Assembly: GCA_964422615.1 (NCBI GenBank)
Contig: CAYRBJ010000007.1
Coordinates: 1-64,000 of the forward strand
Source of the DNA: DATLWN01 sp964422615
Lineage (GTDB): Bacteria > Pseudomonadota > Zetaproteobacteria > Mariprofundales > Mariprofundaceae
Length of the DNA stretch: 64,000 nt
Direction: 5' to 3'
Shown: positions 40,063 through 48,846 of the stretch, one piece after another
How positions within the stretch are numbered: the stretch's first letter is position 1
Layout: every line of letters starts with the position of its first letter
Made by a program: the position numbers and the translations under genes
The notes under the pieces: generated by a model
The model's database searches: none
Told to the model about the DNA's origin: nothing
Seen by the model: the letters and a program-made list of their open reading frames with translations, nothing else

Positions 40063-40269
40063 ATGCCGATCTATGAATACGAATGCGGACAGTGCCATCA
40101 CCGCTTCGAGTCTCTGGTCATGCACAGAGACGAGAAGGTGCATTGCCCCGACTGCAGCGGTACGAACCTGAAAAAGCTGATGTCCGCCCATGCCGTCGGC
40201 CATGGCCAGGCTGAGCCCGCCTGCGCCGTACCGGCCTGCGGCGCCGGCGCCTGTCCCGCCTGCCAGTAG
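40063..40269 (+). CDS. FmdB family zinc-ribbon protein
   Basis: 68 aa: MPIYEYECGQCHHRFE and HCPDCSGTNLKKLMSA form the usual FmdB zinc ribbon (two C-x-x-C pairs). The tail adds a further group of cysteines (ACAVPACGAGACPACQ), which is extra to the ribbon and may bind another metal. GAAAGGAGAAG gives a strong ribosome-binding site. Function unknown; named after a putative formamidase regulator. Confidence 0.88.
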   Translation: MPIYEYECGQCHHRFESLVMHRDEKVHCPDCSGTNLKKLMSAHAVGHGQAEPACAVPACGAGACPACQ

Positions 40270-40294
40270 CGCGCCCGTTTCCTTGCAGCCTCCC

Positions 40295-41044
40295 ATGCAA
40301 CCCGGCCTCAGTCAGCGCCGTTTCTGGCTGGTGCTGGTGATATTGCTGCTGCTGAGTGGCTGTGCCACCGCCAAGAATCACTACGATCCGATCGAGCCGC
40401 TGAACCGCAGCTTCTACTCCATGAATGACGCCGCCGACAAGCTGGTCATCCTGCCCGCGACCCGCGCCTACCGCGCCGCCACCCCACATGGATTTCGGAT
40501 TCTGGTGTCCAATTTCTTCAGCAACATCGGATACATGAATACGGTGCTCAATGATTTTTTGCAGGGCAAAGGAAAACAGGGCATGTCCGACCTGGGACGG
40601 TTCCTGGTCAACTCCACCGTCGGCTTCGCCGGCCTCGGCGATCCCGCCACCGGCATCGGATTGAAAAAACATAGCGAGGATTTCGGCCAGACGCTGGCCG
40701 TCTGGGGTGTACCGCAAGGCGCCTATCTCGTCTACCCCTTCCTCGGCCCGAGTTCGGTGCGCGATAGCTTTGGCATCGCCTCTACCTATGCCACCAATCC
40801 GTTGTTCTGGATCTCGCTCAATGCCACCGCGCCCGAGATCACCATCCCGCTGGGGATCCTGTCGGTGCTGAACACGCGTTCGCATCTGATGGAGGCCACG
40901 AACATGGTCAACGAGTTGGCGCTCGATCCCTATGTATTCACACGCGAGGCCTGGCGCCAGAACCGGCTGTATCAGATCTACGACGGCCATCCGCCGCAGG
41001 CATCGACGGAGGACGACTTCGACAAGGACCCCTTCGGACCCTAG
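40295..41044 (+). CDS. mlaA: Outer-membrane phospholipid lipoprotein MlaA (VacJ)
   Basis: 249 aa. Lipobox LLLSGC after a short signal, then the MlaA wording YDPIEPLNRSFYSMNDAADKLVILPATRAYRAATPHGFRILVSNFFSNIG, VLNDFLQGK, GRFLVNSTVGFAGLGDPATGIGL, EDFGQTLAVWGVPQGAYLVYPFLGPSSVRDSFG. It extracts mislocalised phospholipids from the outer leaflet and passes them to MlaC; the inner-membrane partners are encoded at 12.9-15.4 kb. The stop codon lies inside the inverted repeat 41041-41066. Confidence 0.94.
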   Translation: MQPGLSQRRFWLVLVILLLLSGCATAKNHYDPIEPLNRSFYSMNDAADKLVILPATRAYRAATPHGFRILVSNFFSNIGYMNTVLNDFLQGKGKQGMSDLGRFLVNSTVGFAGLGDPATGIGLKKHSEDFGQTLAVWGVPQGAYLVYPFLGPSSVRDSFGIASTYATNPLFWISLNATAPEITIPLGILSVLNTRSHLMEATNMVNELALDPYVFTREAWRQNRLYQIYDGHPPQASTEDDFDKDPFGP

Positions 41045-41066
41045 GGCCAGTGTTAACTGGCCCTAG
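41041..41066. terminator. Inverted repeat spanning both stop codons of convergent genes
   Basis: CTAGGGCCAG, loop TGTTAA, CTGGCCCTAG: a perfect 10-bp stem. The mlaA stop (41042-41044) is in one arm and the aroC stop (41063-41065, minus strand) in the other. There is no T-run, so it may be a weak or Rho-assisted bidirectional terminator or an RNA 3'-end stabiliser. Confidence 0.75.
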
Positions 41067-42130
41067 CCCTCCAGGCGACTGGCGCGCTGCCGCAGCAGGT
41101 GATCGGCCAGCACCAGTGCCAGCATGGCCTCGGCGATCGGCACGGCGCGGATGCCTACACAGGGATCGTGGCGGCCCTTGGTGACGATGTCCGTCTCATT
41201 GCCGTGGATATCGACGGTCGGCCTGGGCTTCAGGATCGATGACGTCGGCTTCAGTGCCAGGCGCACGCGGATGGCATCACCGTTGGAGATGCCGCCGAGG
41301 ATGCCGCCGGCATGGTTGCTGACAAACCCGGATTTGCGGATGGCATCACCGAATTCGGAGCCGCGCGCCTCGACGCAGGCAAACCCATCGCCGATCTCCA
41401 CCCCCTTGACCGCCTGAATCGATACCATGGCCTTGGCGATGTCGGCATCGAGCCTGTCAAATACCGGCTCACCCAGCCCCGCCGGCATGCCATGCGCCTC
41501 GACCGTCACGCCGGCGCCGATCGAATCGCCCTCCTTGCGCAGTCCGTCCAGAAATTCGGCCATGGCGCGGGCCGCCTCGGCATCCGGACAGAAAAACGGG
41601 TTGCGCCCGATCTCGTCGGCGTCGAACCGCTCGGGGACTATGCGCACAGGGCCGATCTGGTCCACCCAGCCGGTGATACGGATGCCGGATGCGGCCAGCA
41701 GCTTGCGGGCGATGGCCCCGGCGGCCACGCGCATGGCGGTTTCCCGCGCCGAGGAACGCCCGCCGCCGCGATAGTCGCGCAGCCCGTACTTCTCGAGATA
41801 GGTCAGATCGGCATGCCCGGGACGGAACTTGTCCCTGATCTCGCCATAATCCTTGCTGCGCTGGTCGGTGTTGCGGATCAGCAGGGCGATCGGGCAGCCC
41901 GTAGTGCGCCCCTCGAACACCCCCGACAGGATCTCCACCGCGTCCGCCTCCCGGCGCTGAGTCGTATACTTCGACTGGCCGGGACGTCGGCGATCCAGAT
42001 CCGGCTGGATGTCCGTTTCCGCTAGCTCAAGGCCGGCCGGGCATCCCTCGACGATGGCGACCAGGGCCGGGCCATGCGACTCGCCGGCGGTGGCTACGCG
42101 GAAGATCTGGCCGAAACTGCTGCCTGACAA
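41063..42130 (-). CDS. aroC: Chorismate synthase
   Basis: 355 aa. Last step of the shikimate pathway, FMN-dependent. Signatures: GESHGPALVAIVEGCPAG, RPGHADLTYLEKYGLRDYRGGGRSSARETAMRVAAGAIAR and GRHDPCVGIRAVPIAEAM. The start is TTG at 42130 (product opens SGSSFGQIFRVATAGESHG); GAGGAG, formed by the last codons of fabI, is the ribosome-binding site. The longer open frame upstream is a shadow of fabI. Confidence 0.95.
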   Translation of the reverse strand: MSGSSFGQIFRVATAGESHGPALVAIVEGCPAGLELAETDIQPDLDRRRPGQSKYTTQRREADAVEILSGVFEGRTTGCPIALLIRNTDQRSKDYGEIRDKFRPGHADLTYLEKYGLRDYRGGGRSSARETAMRVAAGAIARKLLAASGIRITGWVDQIGPVRIVPERFDADEIGRNPFFCPDAEAARAMAEFLDGLRKEGDSIGAGVTVEAHGMPAGLGEPVFDRLDADIAKAMVSIQAVKGVEIGDGFACVEARGSEFGDAIRKSGFVSNHAGGILGGISNGDAIRVRLALKPTSSILKPRPTVDIHGNETDIVTKGRHDPCVGIRAVPIAEAMLALVLADHLLRQRASRLEG

Positions 42131-42132
42131 TC

Positions 42133-42918
42133 CTACTCCTCGGCGCCCGGATCCCCGGCGCCGATGCTGAACCCGGCATCCACGTAGTGGATCTCGCCGG
42201 TGACGCCGGAGGCCCAGTCGGACAGCAGATAGGCGGCCGAGTTGCCTACCTCTTCCTGCATCACGTTGCGCTTCAGCATGGCACCGCGGGCACTCTTGGC
42301 CATCAGGCTGCGGAAATTGCCGACGCCGGAAGCGGCGAGCGTCTTGATCGGTCCGGCGGAGATGCCATTGACACGGATGCCGTCCGTCCCCAGATCCTGG
42401 GCCAGGTAACGCACCGAGGCCTCCAGCGCCGCCTTGGCCACGCCCATGACATTGTAGTTCGGTACGGCACGCACCGCCCCCAGATAGCTCATCGTCAGCA
42501 GCGAACCGCCCGGGTTCATCAGCTTCGCCGCCCGCTGGGCCACGGCGATGAAGGAATAGGCCGAGATGTCCAGGGCCATCTGGAAATCGTCCCGCGTGGT
42601 GTCCATGAAGCGCCCCTTCAGGGTATCCTTGTTGGCATAGGCGATCGAATGCACGACAAAATCGAGCTTGCCCCATTGGCGCTCGACCTTGGCGAAGAAA
42701 TCATCCAGCTGGGCGTCATCCCCGACATCCAGCGGTTCGATCAAGGAGGCCCCGACAGACTGGGCCAACGGGCGCACGCGCTTTTCCAGGGCCTCCCCAA
42801 GATAATTGAATCCGAGCTCGGCACCTTCACGTTGTGCCGCCTGCGTCACGCCCCAGGCGATCGATTTGTCGTTCGCCACGCCCAGGATCAATCCTTTCTT
42901 GCCAGACAGAATGCCCAA
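42133..42918 (-). CDS. fabI: Enoyl-ACP reductase (NADH) FabI
   Basis: 261 aa atypical short-chain reductase that completes each fatty-acid elongation cycle. LILGVANDKSIAWGVTQAA is the FabI-type nucleotide motif; SYLGAVRAVPNYNVMGVAKAALEA has the Tyr-x6-Lys spacing, and GPIKTLAASGVGNF is the substrate-loop region. Two bases from aroC, so the pair is an operon. Target of triclosan-type inhibitors in other bacteria. Confidence 0.95.
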   Translation of the reverse strand: MGILSGKKGLILGVANDKSIAWGVTQAAQREGAELGFNYLGEALEKRVRPLAQSVGASLIEPLDVGDDAQLDDFFAKVERQWGKLDFVVHSIAYANKDTLKGRFMDTTRDDFQMALDISAYSFIAVAQRAAKLMNPGGSLLTMSYLGAVRAVPNYNVMGVAKAALEASVRYLAQDLGTDGIRVNGISAGPIKTLAASGVGNFRSLMAKSARGAMLKRNVMQEEVGNSAAYLLSDWASGVTGEIHYVDAGFSIGAGDPGAEE

Positions 42919-42951
42919 GCCTCTCCTCCTTCGTACGCGGATAGCCGCAGG

Positions 42952-44859
42952 TTACCAGCGTGCTTTCGAAATCGCACGCAGATTGCGGCGCAATTCACGC
43001 CGCCGCCATGGCCGCGCCGCACCGAAGGCCTGTGACTCCCAGGCCTTGACGAAGGCCTGCCATTGCCCGACCGGGATGCCTGAGGGCGCCGGCACACTGC
43101 GCAAGGGTGCCGAGGGCGAACGTCGCCAACCGCGCTTCTTCAGCCATGCGTCCAGCAATGGCCATGCCCTGACCTTTCGAGATCGGCCGCGTCGGCGCAG
43201 ATAACGCCGGCTCCAGGTCCCAACAGCCAGGATCAACAACGCCGCAAGTACAACCGGCACCTGCATGCGCAGCCAGTTCCAGATGGTGGATACCATACGA
43301 CCACGGTCCGCCGACTCGAACTCCAGCACATAGCTGTACCAGCTCATCCTGACCGCCTCCCACACGGCATCGAGCGTCGGAAAACGCACTCCGCTCAGGC
43401 CCCAACGCGAGGGAGGCGTACCATCCTCGCGCTGCCAGCGCCCATGGATCCAGGCCTCGACCCAGCTGTGGGCATGCGACTGGCGGATCAGCAGGAAATG
43501 CCCCACATCATTCCACTCGCCACCGTAATAGCCATTGACCACCCGCGCCGGGATGCCGAGCGCACGGATGCCGAGCGCCAGAAGGGTGGCATACATCTCG
43601 CAATAACCGCGCTTCGTCTGCAGAAACGTTTGCATCGGATGGGCCGAATCGATGTGTACATGCAGATCGTAGGTCCAGCCACGCAGGGTGGAAACCAGCC
43701 GTCCCACCCGTTCGGCAGCGCTGCCGGTATTTCCCGCCACCTTCCTGGCCCAGCGGGCCACCGCCGGCGGCACCACCGAGGCATCCCGCTCGGCCGGGAC
43801 CGGCGGCCGCATGTGGGGTGGACCCACATGGTTCCTGCCGATGGTCATCAGCAACCGCAGGCGGTGTGCAGGCGGCACATCAAATCGCAGGCTTCCCTGA
43901 TTGTCGGCGACCATGGCCGCCGGAATCTTCATCAAGCCGTGCCAACCGTCCGGCAGCATCACCACGCCGTAATCGGTCGCTTCCCGGAACACGGCGATCT
44001 CGATGCCGCCGCCGGTGCGTGGGATATCGTCCCCGCCGTGCCAGTCGGCCACCACATTGGCAGGCAGTTGCCGCCATCCGTCACCGGTGAACAGGCCAAG
44101 CGCAATCCCCCGCCAGTACCGTCCCTGGATCATATGCCGAAAGCGGGCTGCATCCCGGGGGTGCACCGGCTCGACGCGCAGCACCACCGTTGGATCGAGG
44201 GAACGGCCAAAATCGGCCAGTTGCACCTGGTTCGAAAAACCGGATGTTTCCATCCGCGGCTGGGTGGAGCGCAATGCCGAATGGAAATCGAAGCGTGGCA
44301 GTACGATGAACAGCATGGCGCTGGCCGCCGCCATCGCCGCCGCCACGCGCATGTCGGCACCCCATCCGCCCAGAACCAGGGCCTCCCCGGCATGCTGCAG
44401 GCCGTACAGACGCTGTGAAGCACGCCATAGCAGCAACAGGAAGGCCAGCAGCGGCAGTGCATACAGCACGCTATCCGTCAGTACCGCCGCCGCCAGGATC
44501 AGGAATCCGGATACCAGGATGCGGTGCAGGTGATTGCGCGGCGTCGCCTCCTCGACGACCACGGCCAGGGCCAGAATCAGCAAGAAATCGGTCAGGGCCA
44601 CCAGAAAGGCACGTCCGAGCATCAGTTCGATGCCGACCCACAGGAATCCCGTCCAGCCGATCAGGCTGGCCTGCAGCTCCCGCAGGGCCAGGCCCGGGCC
44701 ACGCCACAAGCGCAGCAGACCGGCTGTCGTCACCAGTAGCCAGTAGAACGGGCTGACGAAATCGGACAGGGCCAGGGCCGCCACGCCGCAGAACAGCACG
44801 GCCAGGGTCAGCCGTTCGGCCTCCAGCAACGGGGCCGGCAATGCGGCGCTCGCATTCAT
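42952..44859 (-). CDS. Transglutaminase-like membrane protein (TgpA family, DUF3488)
   Basis: 635 aa. About six membrane helices in the first 200 residues, then a periplasmic DUF3488 region and a transglutaminase-like domain. The Cys is in TKRGYCEMYATLLALGIRALGIPARVVNGYYGG, His in SHAHSWVEAWI, Asp in REDGTPP, then one more helix and a basic cytosolic tail. Family TgpA is thought to process periplasmic proteins. It is the last of the MoxR-DUF58-TgpA operon and overlaps the DUF58 gene by four bases. The longer open frame beyond 44859 is not coding. Confidence 0.88.
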   Translation of the reverse strand: MNASAALPAPLLEAERLTLAVLFCGVAALALSDFVSPFYWLLVTTAGLLRLWRGPGLALRELQASLIGWTGFLWVGIELMLGRAFLVALTDFLLILALAVVVEEATPRNHLHRILVSGFLILAAAVLTDSVLYALPLLAFLLLLWRASQRLYGLQHAGEALVLGGWGADMRVAAAMAAASAMLFIVLPRFDFHSALRSTQPRMETSGFSNQVQLADFGRSLDPTVVLRVEPVHPRDAARFRHMIQGRYWRGIALGLFTGDGWRQLPANVVADWHGGDDIPRTGGGIEIAVFREATDYGVVMLPDGWHGLMKIPAAMVADNQGSLRFDVPPAHRLRLLMTIGRNHVGPPHMRPPVPAERDASVVPPAVARWARKVAGNTGSAAERVGRLVSTLRGWTYDLHVHIDSAHPMQTFLQTKRGYCEMYATLLALGIRALGIPARVVNGYYGGEWNDVGHFLLIRQSHAHSWVEAWIHGRWQREDGTPPSRWGLSGVRFPTLDAVWEAVRMSWYSYVLEFESADRGRMVSTIWNWLRMQVPVVLAALLILAVGTWSRRYLRRRGRSRKVRAWPLLDAWLKKRGWRRSPSAPLRSVPAPSGIPVGQWQAFVKAWESQAFGAARPWRRRELRRNLRAISKARW

Positions 44860-45875
44860 GATGGACCGACCAATGACAGCAGCAGGCCACCCTGCCCGGC
44901 CGGTGGCTCCGCCTGGGCAGCGGCCTCGGCCAGCAGACGCCAGAGTCCGGGATCCTCGACGGTGCACTCCACGGCGCCGACGATGATGCGTCGCGGATCC
45001 GGATGCCCGGCCGGTGCCTGCAGCAGCCATGAAACGGCCTGGCCCAGCAGGTGGTCCAGAGCCAGTGGGGATGCCCCCTCGGGCAGGCGCATGTCCACCC
45101 GCAGCAACGGCGTCTCGAACGCATGCGCCGGGGAGCCAAAACGCTTGACCAGCCACTGCCTGGGATCGGCCGAGCCTGCCGGCAGCTTGCGCCAATGGAT
45201 GCGCGATCGCAGATCCCCCGGCGTATAGGCGCGCAGATCCCGCCATTCGTCACCGGATGCCTCCGCCAGCTGCCGCGCCGCGGCATACCCCCCCTGCAGG
45301 GCCACCGGGGCCGGTGCCACCAGCCAGTCCCAGGCCTCGTCGCGCACCAAAGCCAGGCGCCACATCCCAAGCGGCGCGCTGGTCTGAAGCCTCAGATGAC
45401 TGAGCCCCCGGGTACCACGCCGATCGGCCAGCAGGGCACCACTGAGCATGGCCGTACCCCTCTCCATCCTCAGGCCGAGGGAGATCGAATCATGGTCATC
45501 CCCCTCCCAGACGATGGTCACCATGGCCGGGAATGGATAGGAAACCGTTACGGCCTCGCGGATCGCATGGCCGACGCCGGCCAGCGTATGGTCCGGCATC
45601 AACGGGGAAATCGCCGGCAGTCGGCGCAGCAGACGCATGCCACTGAGCAGCCCTGCGGCACCGATGGCCATGAACATGGCAGCACACAGGTAGAGCAGGT
45701 TGTTGCCGGAATACACGGCAGCAGCCGCCACGCCGAGCAGCGTGGCCAAAAAAAGCGCCCCCGGCCTGGTCAGCCCCAACCGCCAGGCCCCGAGGTGCAG
45801 GTCGACCCGCACCACCAGGTCCATCAGGCGCAGTAGCCATGGCGGCAGGCGCAGATCGGACGGATCGTACGGCAT
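44856..45875 (-). CDS. DUF58 domain protein
   Basis: 339 aa. Two membrane helices near the N-terminus (residues about 40-75), a beta domain, and the DUF58 motif EWRDLRAYTPGDLRSRIHWRKLPA. DUF58 proteins accompany MoxR ATPases and are thought to act in assembling envelope or metal-enzyme complexes. It starts seven bases from the moxR stop. Confidence 0.87.
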   Translation of the reverse strand: MPYDPSDLRLPPWLLRLMDLVVRVDLHLGAWRLGLTRPGALFLATLLGVAAAAVYSGNNLLYLCAAMFMAIGAAGLLSGMRLLRRLPAISPLMPDHTLAGVGHAIREAVTVSYPFPAMVTIVWEGDDHDSISLGLRMERGTAMLSGALLADRRGTRGLSHLRLQTSAPLGMWRLALVRDEAWDWLVAPAPVALQGGYAAARQLAEASGDEWRDLRAYTPGDLRSRIHWRKLPAGSADPRQWLVKRFGSPAHAFETPLLRVDMRLPEGASPLALDHLLGQAVSWLLQAPAGHPDPRRIIVGAVECTVEDPGLWRLLAEAAAQAEPPAGQGGLLLSLVGPS

Positions 45876-45882
45876 CAGGTTC

Positions 45883-46815
45883 TCAAGCCGGCACGGGCAC
45901 CTGCTCCATCACCGCCTGCAGCGCCTTGTCGGCATCGCCATCGGCCACCACGCGATGCGCCACCACCGGTAGCCACATGGCCTGCACATCGGCGGCGCTG
46001 ACATAAGGCTGCCCGGCCAGCCAGGCCCGGGCCTTCGCCGCGGCCAGCAGATCCTGCGCTGCACGGGGGGAGACACCCTGGCGCAGCCATTGTCCATTGC
46101 GGCTGAACGCCAACAGCGTCAGCACGTAATCGAGCAGTGTCTCGGACACTGGCCTCGCCGCGACAAGCTTGCGGATGTGCATCAACTCGCCGATGGCGAA
46201 TACCGGCTTCAGCCCGTCCAGTTGCACGCGTCCGGCCTGACCGAGCAGCACCCGCCGCTCGGCCTCGGCATCGGGATAGCCGAGCGTGATGCGCATAAAG
46301 AACCGGTCGAGCTGCGATTCGGGCAGAGGAAAGGTGCCGGCATACTCCAGCGGATTCTGGGTGGCGATGACGAAAAACGGATCGGGTAGCGGATGCGTAT
46401 CCCGCTCGATGCTGACCGTTCCCTCGGCCATCGCCTCCAGCAGGGCCGACTGCGCCTTCGGCGTGGCTCGGTTGATCTCATCGGCAAGCACGATGTGGTG
46501 AAACACCGGCCCGGGGTGGAAGATAAAGCGACGCTGTTCCGGGTCATACATCTCCACGCCCGTGACATCGGCCGGCAACAGGTCGGCGGTGAACTGGATG
46601 CGCCCGAAATCGGTACCCAGGGATACGGCCAGGGCCTTGGCCAGCGTCGTCTTGCCGACTCCCGGCACATCCTCGATCAGGATATGGCCACCGCAGACCA
46701 GGGCCGCCAGCACCAGATCGATACGCTCCTCCTTGCCAGCCATGACGCCTTCCAGTTGCGTCTTCAGCCGCAGCAGTTGGCGGCGTTCCTCCTCGGCGGC
46801 CATCACGGCTGACAT
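45883..46815 (-). CDS. MoxR family AAA+ ATPase
   Basis: 310 aa. Walker A PGVGKTTLAKALA, sensor/Walker B HIVLADEINRATPKAQSALLEAMAEG, IATQNPLEYAGTFPLPESQLDRFFMRI (typical MoxR wording), and a C-terminal lid. Acts as a chaperone-type ATPase for the DUF58 and TgpA partners encoded downstream. The start region overlaps the preceding zincin gene by 13 bases, so four genes may form a unit. Confidence 0.92.
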   Translation of the reverse strand: MSAVMAAEEERRQLLRLKTQLEGVMAGKEERIDLVLAALVCGGHILIEDVPGVGKTTLAKALAVSLGTDFGRIQFTADLLPADVTGVEMYDPEQRRFIFHPGPVFHHIVLADEINRATPKAQSALLEAMAEGTVSIERDTHPLPDPFFVIATQNPLEYAGTFPLPESQLDRFFMRITLGYPDAEAERRVLLGQAGRVQLDGLKPVFAIGELMHIRKLVAARPVSETLLDYVLTLLAFSRNGQWLRQGVSPRAAQDLLAAAKARAWLAGQPYVSAADVQAMWLPVVAHRVVADGDADKALQAVMEQVPVPA

Positions 46816-47177
46816 TCGATTCTCTCCATTTCCTCGTCGCTGAATCCGAAATAATGGCCGATCTCATGGACCAGCACGTGCCGGATGCAATCGTCGATAC
46901 CCAGCCCGTAACGCGCGGCATAATCGATGATGGGGCGACGATAGAGGTAGATCACGTCCGGCGGATGCCCGCCATAGCTGCTGCCCCGCTCCGGCAACGG
47001 CCAGCCCGAATAAAGACCAAGCAGTTCGTCGGGCGCATCAAGATGCATCTGCTGCATCGTGTCACTGTCCGGATATTCCTCGGTGATCACCACCACATTC
47101 TCGATGGCATCGCGGAATTTTGACGGCAGGCCGGCAAAAATCTCCGAAGCACGCTGCTGGAAGGCGTTGTCATCCAT
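46803..47177 (-). CDS. Small zincin-like metallopeptidase domain protein
   Basis: 124 aa. HEIGHYFGFSDEEM is the H-E-x-x-H-x-x-G-F-S-D motif of the minimal metallopeptidase family represented by TTHA0227 (DUF1025). YRRPIIDYAARYGLGIDDCIRHVLVHE is the preceding helix. No signal peptide, so cytosolic. ATG 47177 is preferred over GTG 47183. Overlap with the moxR gene (13 bases) suggests co-expression; whether it cleaves peptides is not known. Confidence 0.85.
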   Translation of the reverse strand: MDDNAFQQRASEIFAGLPSKFRDAIENVVVITEEYPDSDTMQQMHLDAPDELLGLYSGWPLPERGSSYGGHPPDVIYLYRRPIIDYAARYGLGIDDCIRHVLVHEIGHYFGFSDEEMERIECQP

Positions 47178-47253
47178 GATCACAGCCTAGCATCGCCAAG
47201 CATTTCCGGGCATCCCTGCACTGCCCGTCGTATGCCGGGGTGTACTTCGGCCA

Positions 47254-48123
47254 TCAACGCAGTGAATCCACGGCATCGCGAAAGCTCGCATAGCGCAGCT
47301 CGGGCAGCAGTTCACGGTGCAGCAGGGCATTGCTCACGCGCTTGCTGTCCCGGAAAAACGCCAGGGTGGCCGGTGACAGTTCACGCTCCGCCTGCACTGC
47401 GTCGAGGATCAGTGGTGCGGGAGCGCCCACCAGTTGCGCCAGTTCCAATACATAGTCGGCGTGCGGCAACGGCACATCGTCGCACAGGTTGACGATACGC
47501 CCGGGCCGTGGCCGCACCATTGCCGCCAACAGCGCCGCCACGATGTCGTCGACATGGATGCGGTTGGACCAGTGCGGCGTCTGCCAGCGCACGGTCCTGT
47601 ATCGGCCTTGCTTGAGCTCGGCAATGATGTTGCGCCCCGGTCCGTAGATGCCGGCGATGCGGAACACCTCGGCCGGTAAGCCCGAGCCCAGCCAGGCCGC
47701 TTCCGCTTCAAGACGCCGGGTACCCCGCTCGCCGGTCGGATGGCACGGCCATGACTCGTCCACCCAGGCCCCATCCGCATCGCCATATACCCCGGTCGTC
47801 GACAAATAGCCTGCCCAGCGCACATGGGAGAACCGGGGGGCGATCGTGGTCATCCATTGACATTGCGGTGTCTGCAGACCATCGCCGTCTTTCGCCAGCG
47901 GAATCGAATCGAGTACGGCATCAACCTGATGCAGCAGCGCCTCAGGCAAATCGACGGGCGAGTCGGCGATCGCCGTTTCCAGGCCCAGGGCGCGCAACGC
48001 CGCGGCCCGTTCGGGGCTACGCGTGGTACCGGTGACCCTGATGCCCCCCTCCAGGGCCGCCATGGCCAGGCGCTCGCCGACATAACCGCAACCGAGGATC
48101 AGCAGGTGCCGGATATCATGCAT
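47254..48123 (-). CDS. NAD(P)-binding epimerase-like protein (YeeZ type)
   Basis: 289 aa extended short-chain dehydrogenase-like protein. Rossmann start HLLILGCGYVGERLAMAAL, the STTGVYGDADGAWVDE active-strand region (Tyr of VYG), and RIAGIYGPGRN. The catalytic Tyr-x3-Lys is missing, which fits the atypical YeeZ group of unknown substrate. It lies 76 bases from the zincin gene on the same strand. Confidence 0.8.
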   Translation of the reverse strand: MHDIRHLLILGCGYVGERLAMAALEGGIRVTGTTRSPERAAALRALGLETAIADSPVDLPEALLHQVDAVLDSIPLAKDGDGLQTPQCQWMTTIAPRFSHVRWAGYLSTTGVYGDADGAWVDESWPCHPTGERGTRRLEAEAAWLGSGLPAEVFRIAGIYGPGRNIIAELKQGRYRTVRWQTPHWSNRIHVDDIVAALLAAMVRPRPGRIVNLCDDVPLPHADYVLELAQLVGAPAPLILDAVQAERELSPATLAFFRDSKRVSNALLHRELLPELRYASFRDAVDSLR

Positions 48124-48180
48124 GCGTCTAGGCTAGCCGATTCACGGCCTACGGCACCAGCACTGCCGCGCCCTGGCACC

Positions 48181-48846
48181 TTATTCGTCGGAGAACCAGA
48201 TATCGCCGTACCATGCCGTGGCCGCAAGCCCCGTATTGTCGGTGTCGGTCATGATCGCCACGGCATCCACATCGCCGGGCTCGGCCCCGAACAGCCGGCG
48301 GTAATCGGCGCGCACGTCGCGGCGTTCGTTCACCCAGCGGCCGAGCTTGGCCGCACCGGATTCCACCGCCACCATGCGTACATGGTCGGTAAAGGCATTG
48401 GGCCAGACGCTGCCGACCGGCTGGTCGCTCGACCACACGTAATCGATGGCCCGCGTGCGCCAGAAGAACAGGCCGCCCGAAAACACCACATAGACGCGCG
48501 CGGGGTAGTCATCGCCCCGGCGCGTCCGTTCATCGGCATGGGCCAGCACGTTGCCCACCTTCCATGACCAGTGCAGATACGGTGTGCGGGCCAGATCGAT
48601 GTGCACCTGACGGTAAAGCCCCGAGGCACTGGCATGGCTGACGGCACGCAGCACACGCTGCCCATGGTCGTTCACCAGGCTGTAATGGGTGACGCCCGCG
48701 AAGCGTTTCGGCCGCCAGCCGTGCAGGTCGTTCTGCGAGAAGCGGCCGATGAAGACGCGCACCGCCCCTGCATCCGACCACGCCGCTGTCCCGGCCAGGG
48801 CAACCAGCAGCACGGCCAACAGCACTGTCCCGTTCCGGCCGCGCAT
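48181..48846 (-). CDS. DUF3047 exported protein
   Basis: 221 aa. Signal peptide (VLLAVLLVALAGTAAWSDAGA), then a jelly-roll-like chain with the DUF3047 features YLHWSWKVGNVLAHADERTRRGDDYPARVYVVF and AIMTDTDNTGLAATAWYGDIWF. Function unknown. Start ATG 48846 touches the stop of the large lipoprotein gene (TGATG), so the two are coupled; a GTG at 48849 is possible. Confidence 0.82.
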   Translation of the reverse strand: MRGRNGTVLLAVLLVALAGTAAWSDAGAVRVFIGRFSQNDLHGWRPKRFAGVTHYSLVNDHGQRVLRAVSHASASGLYRQVHIDLARTPYLHWSWKVGNVLAHADERTRRGDDYPARVYVVFSGGLFFWRTRAIDYVWSSDQPVGSVWPNAFTDHVRMVAVESGAAKLGRWVNERRDVRADYRRLFGAEPGDVDAVAIMTDTDNTGLAATAWYGDIWFSDE

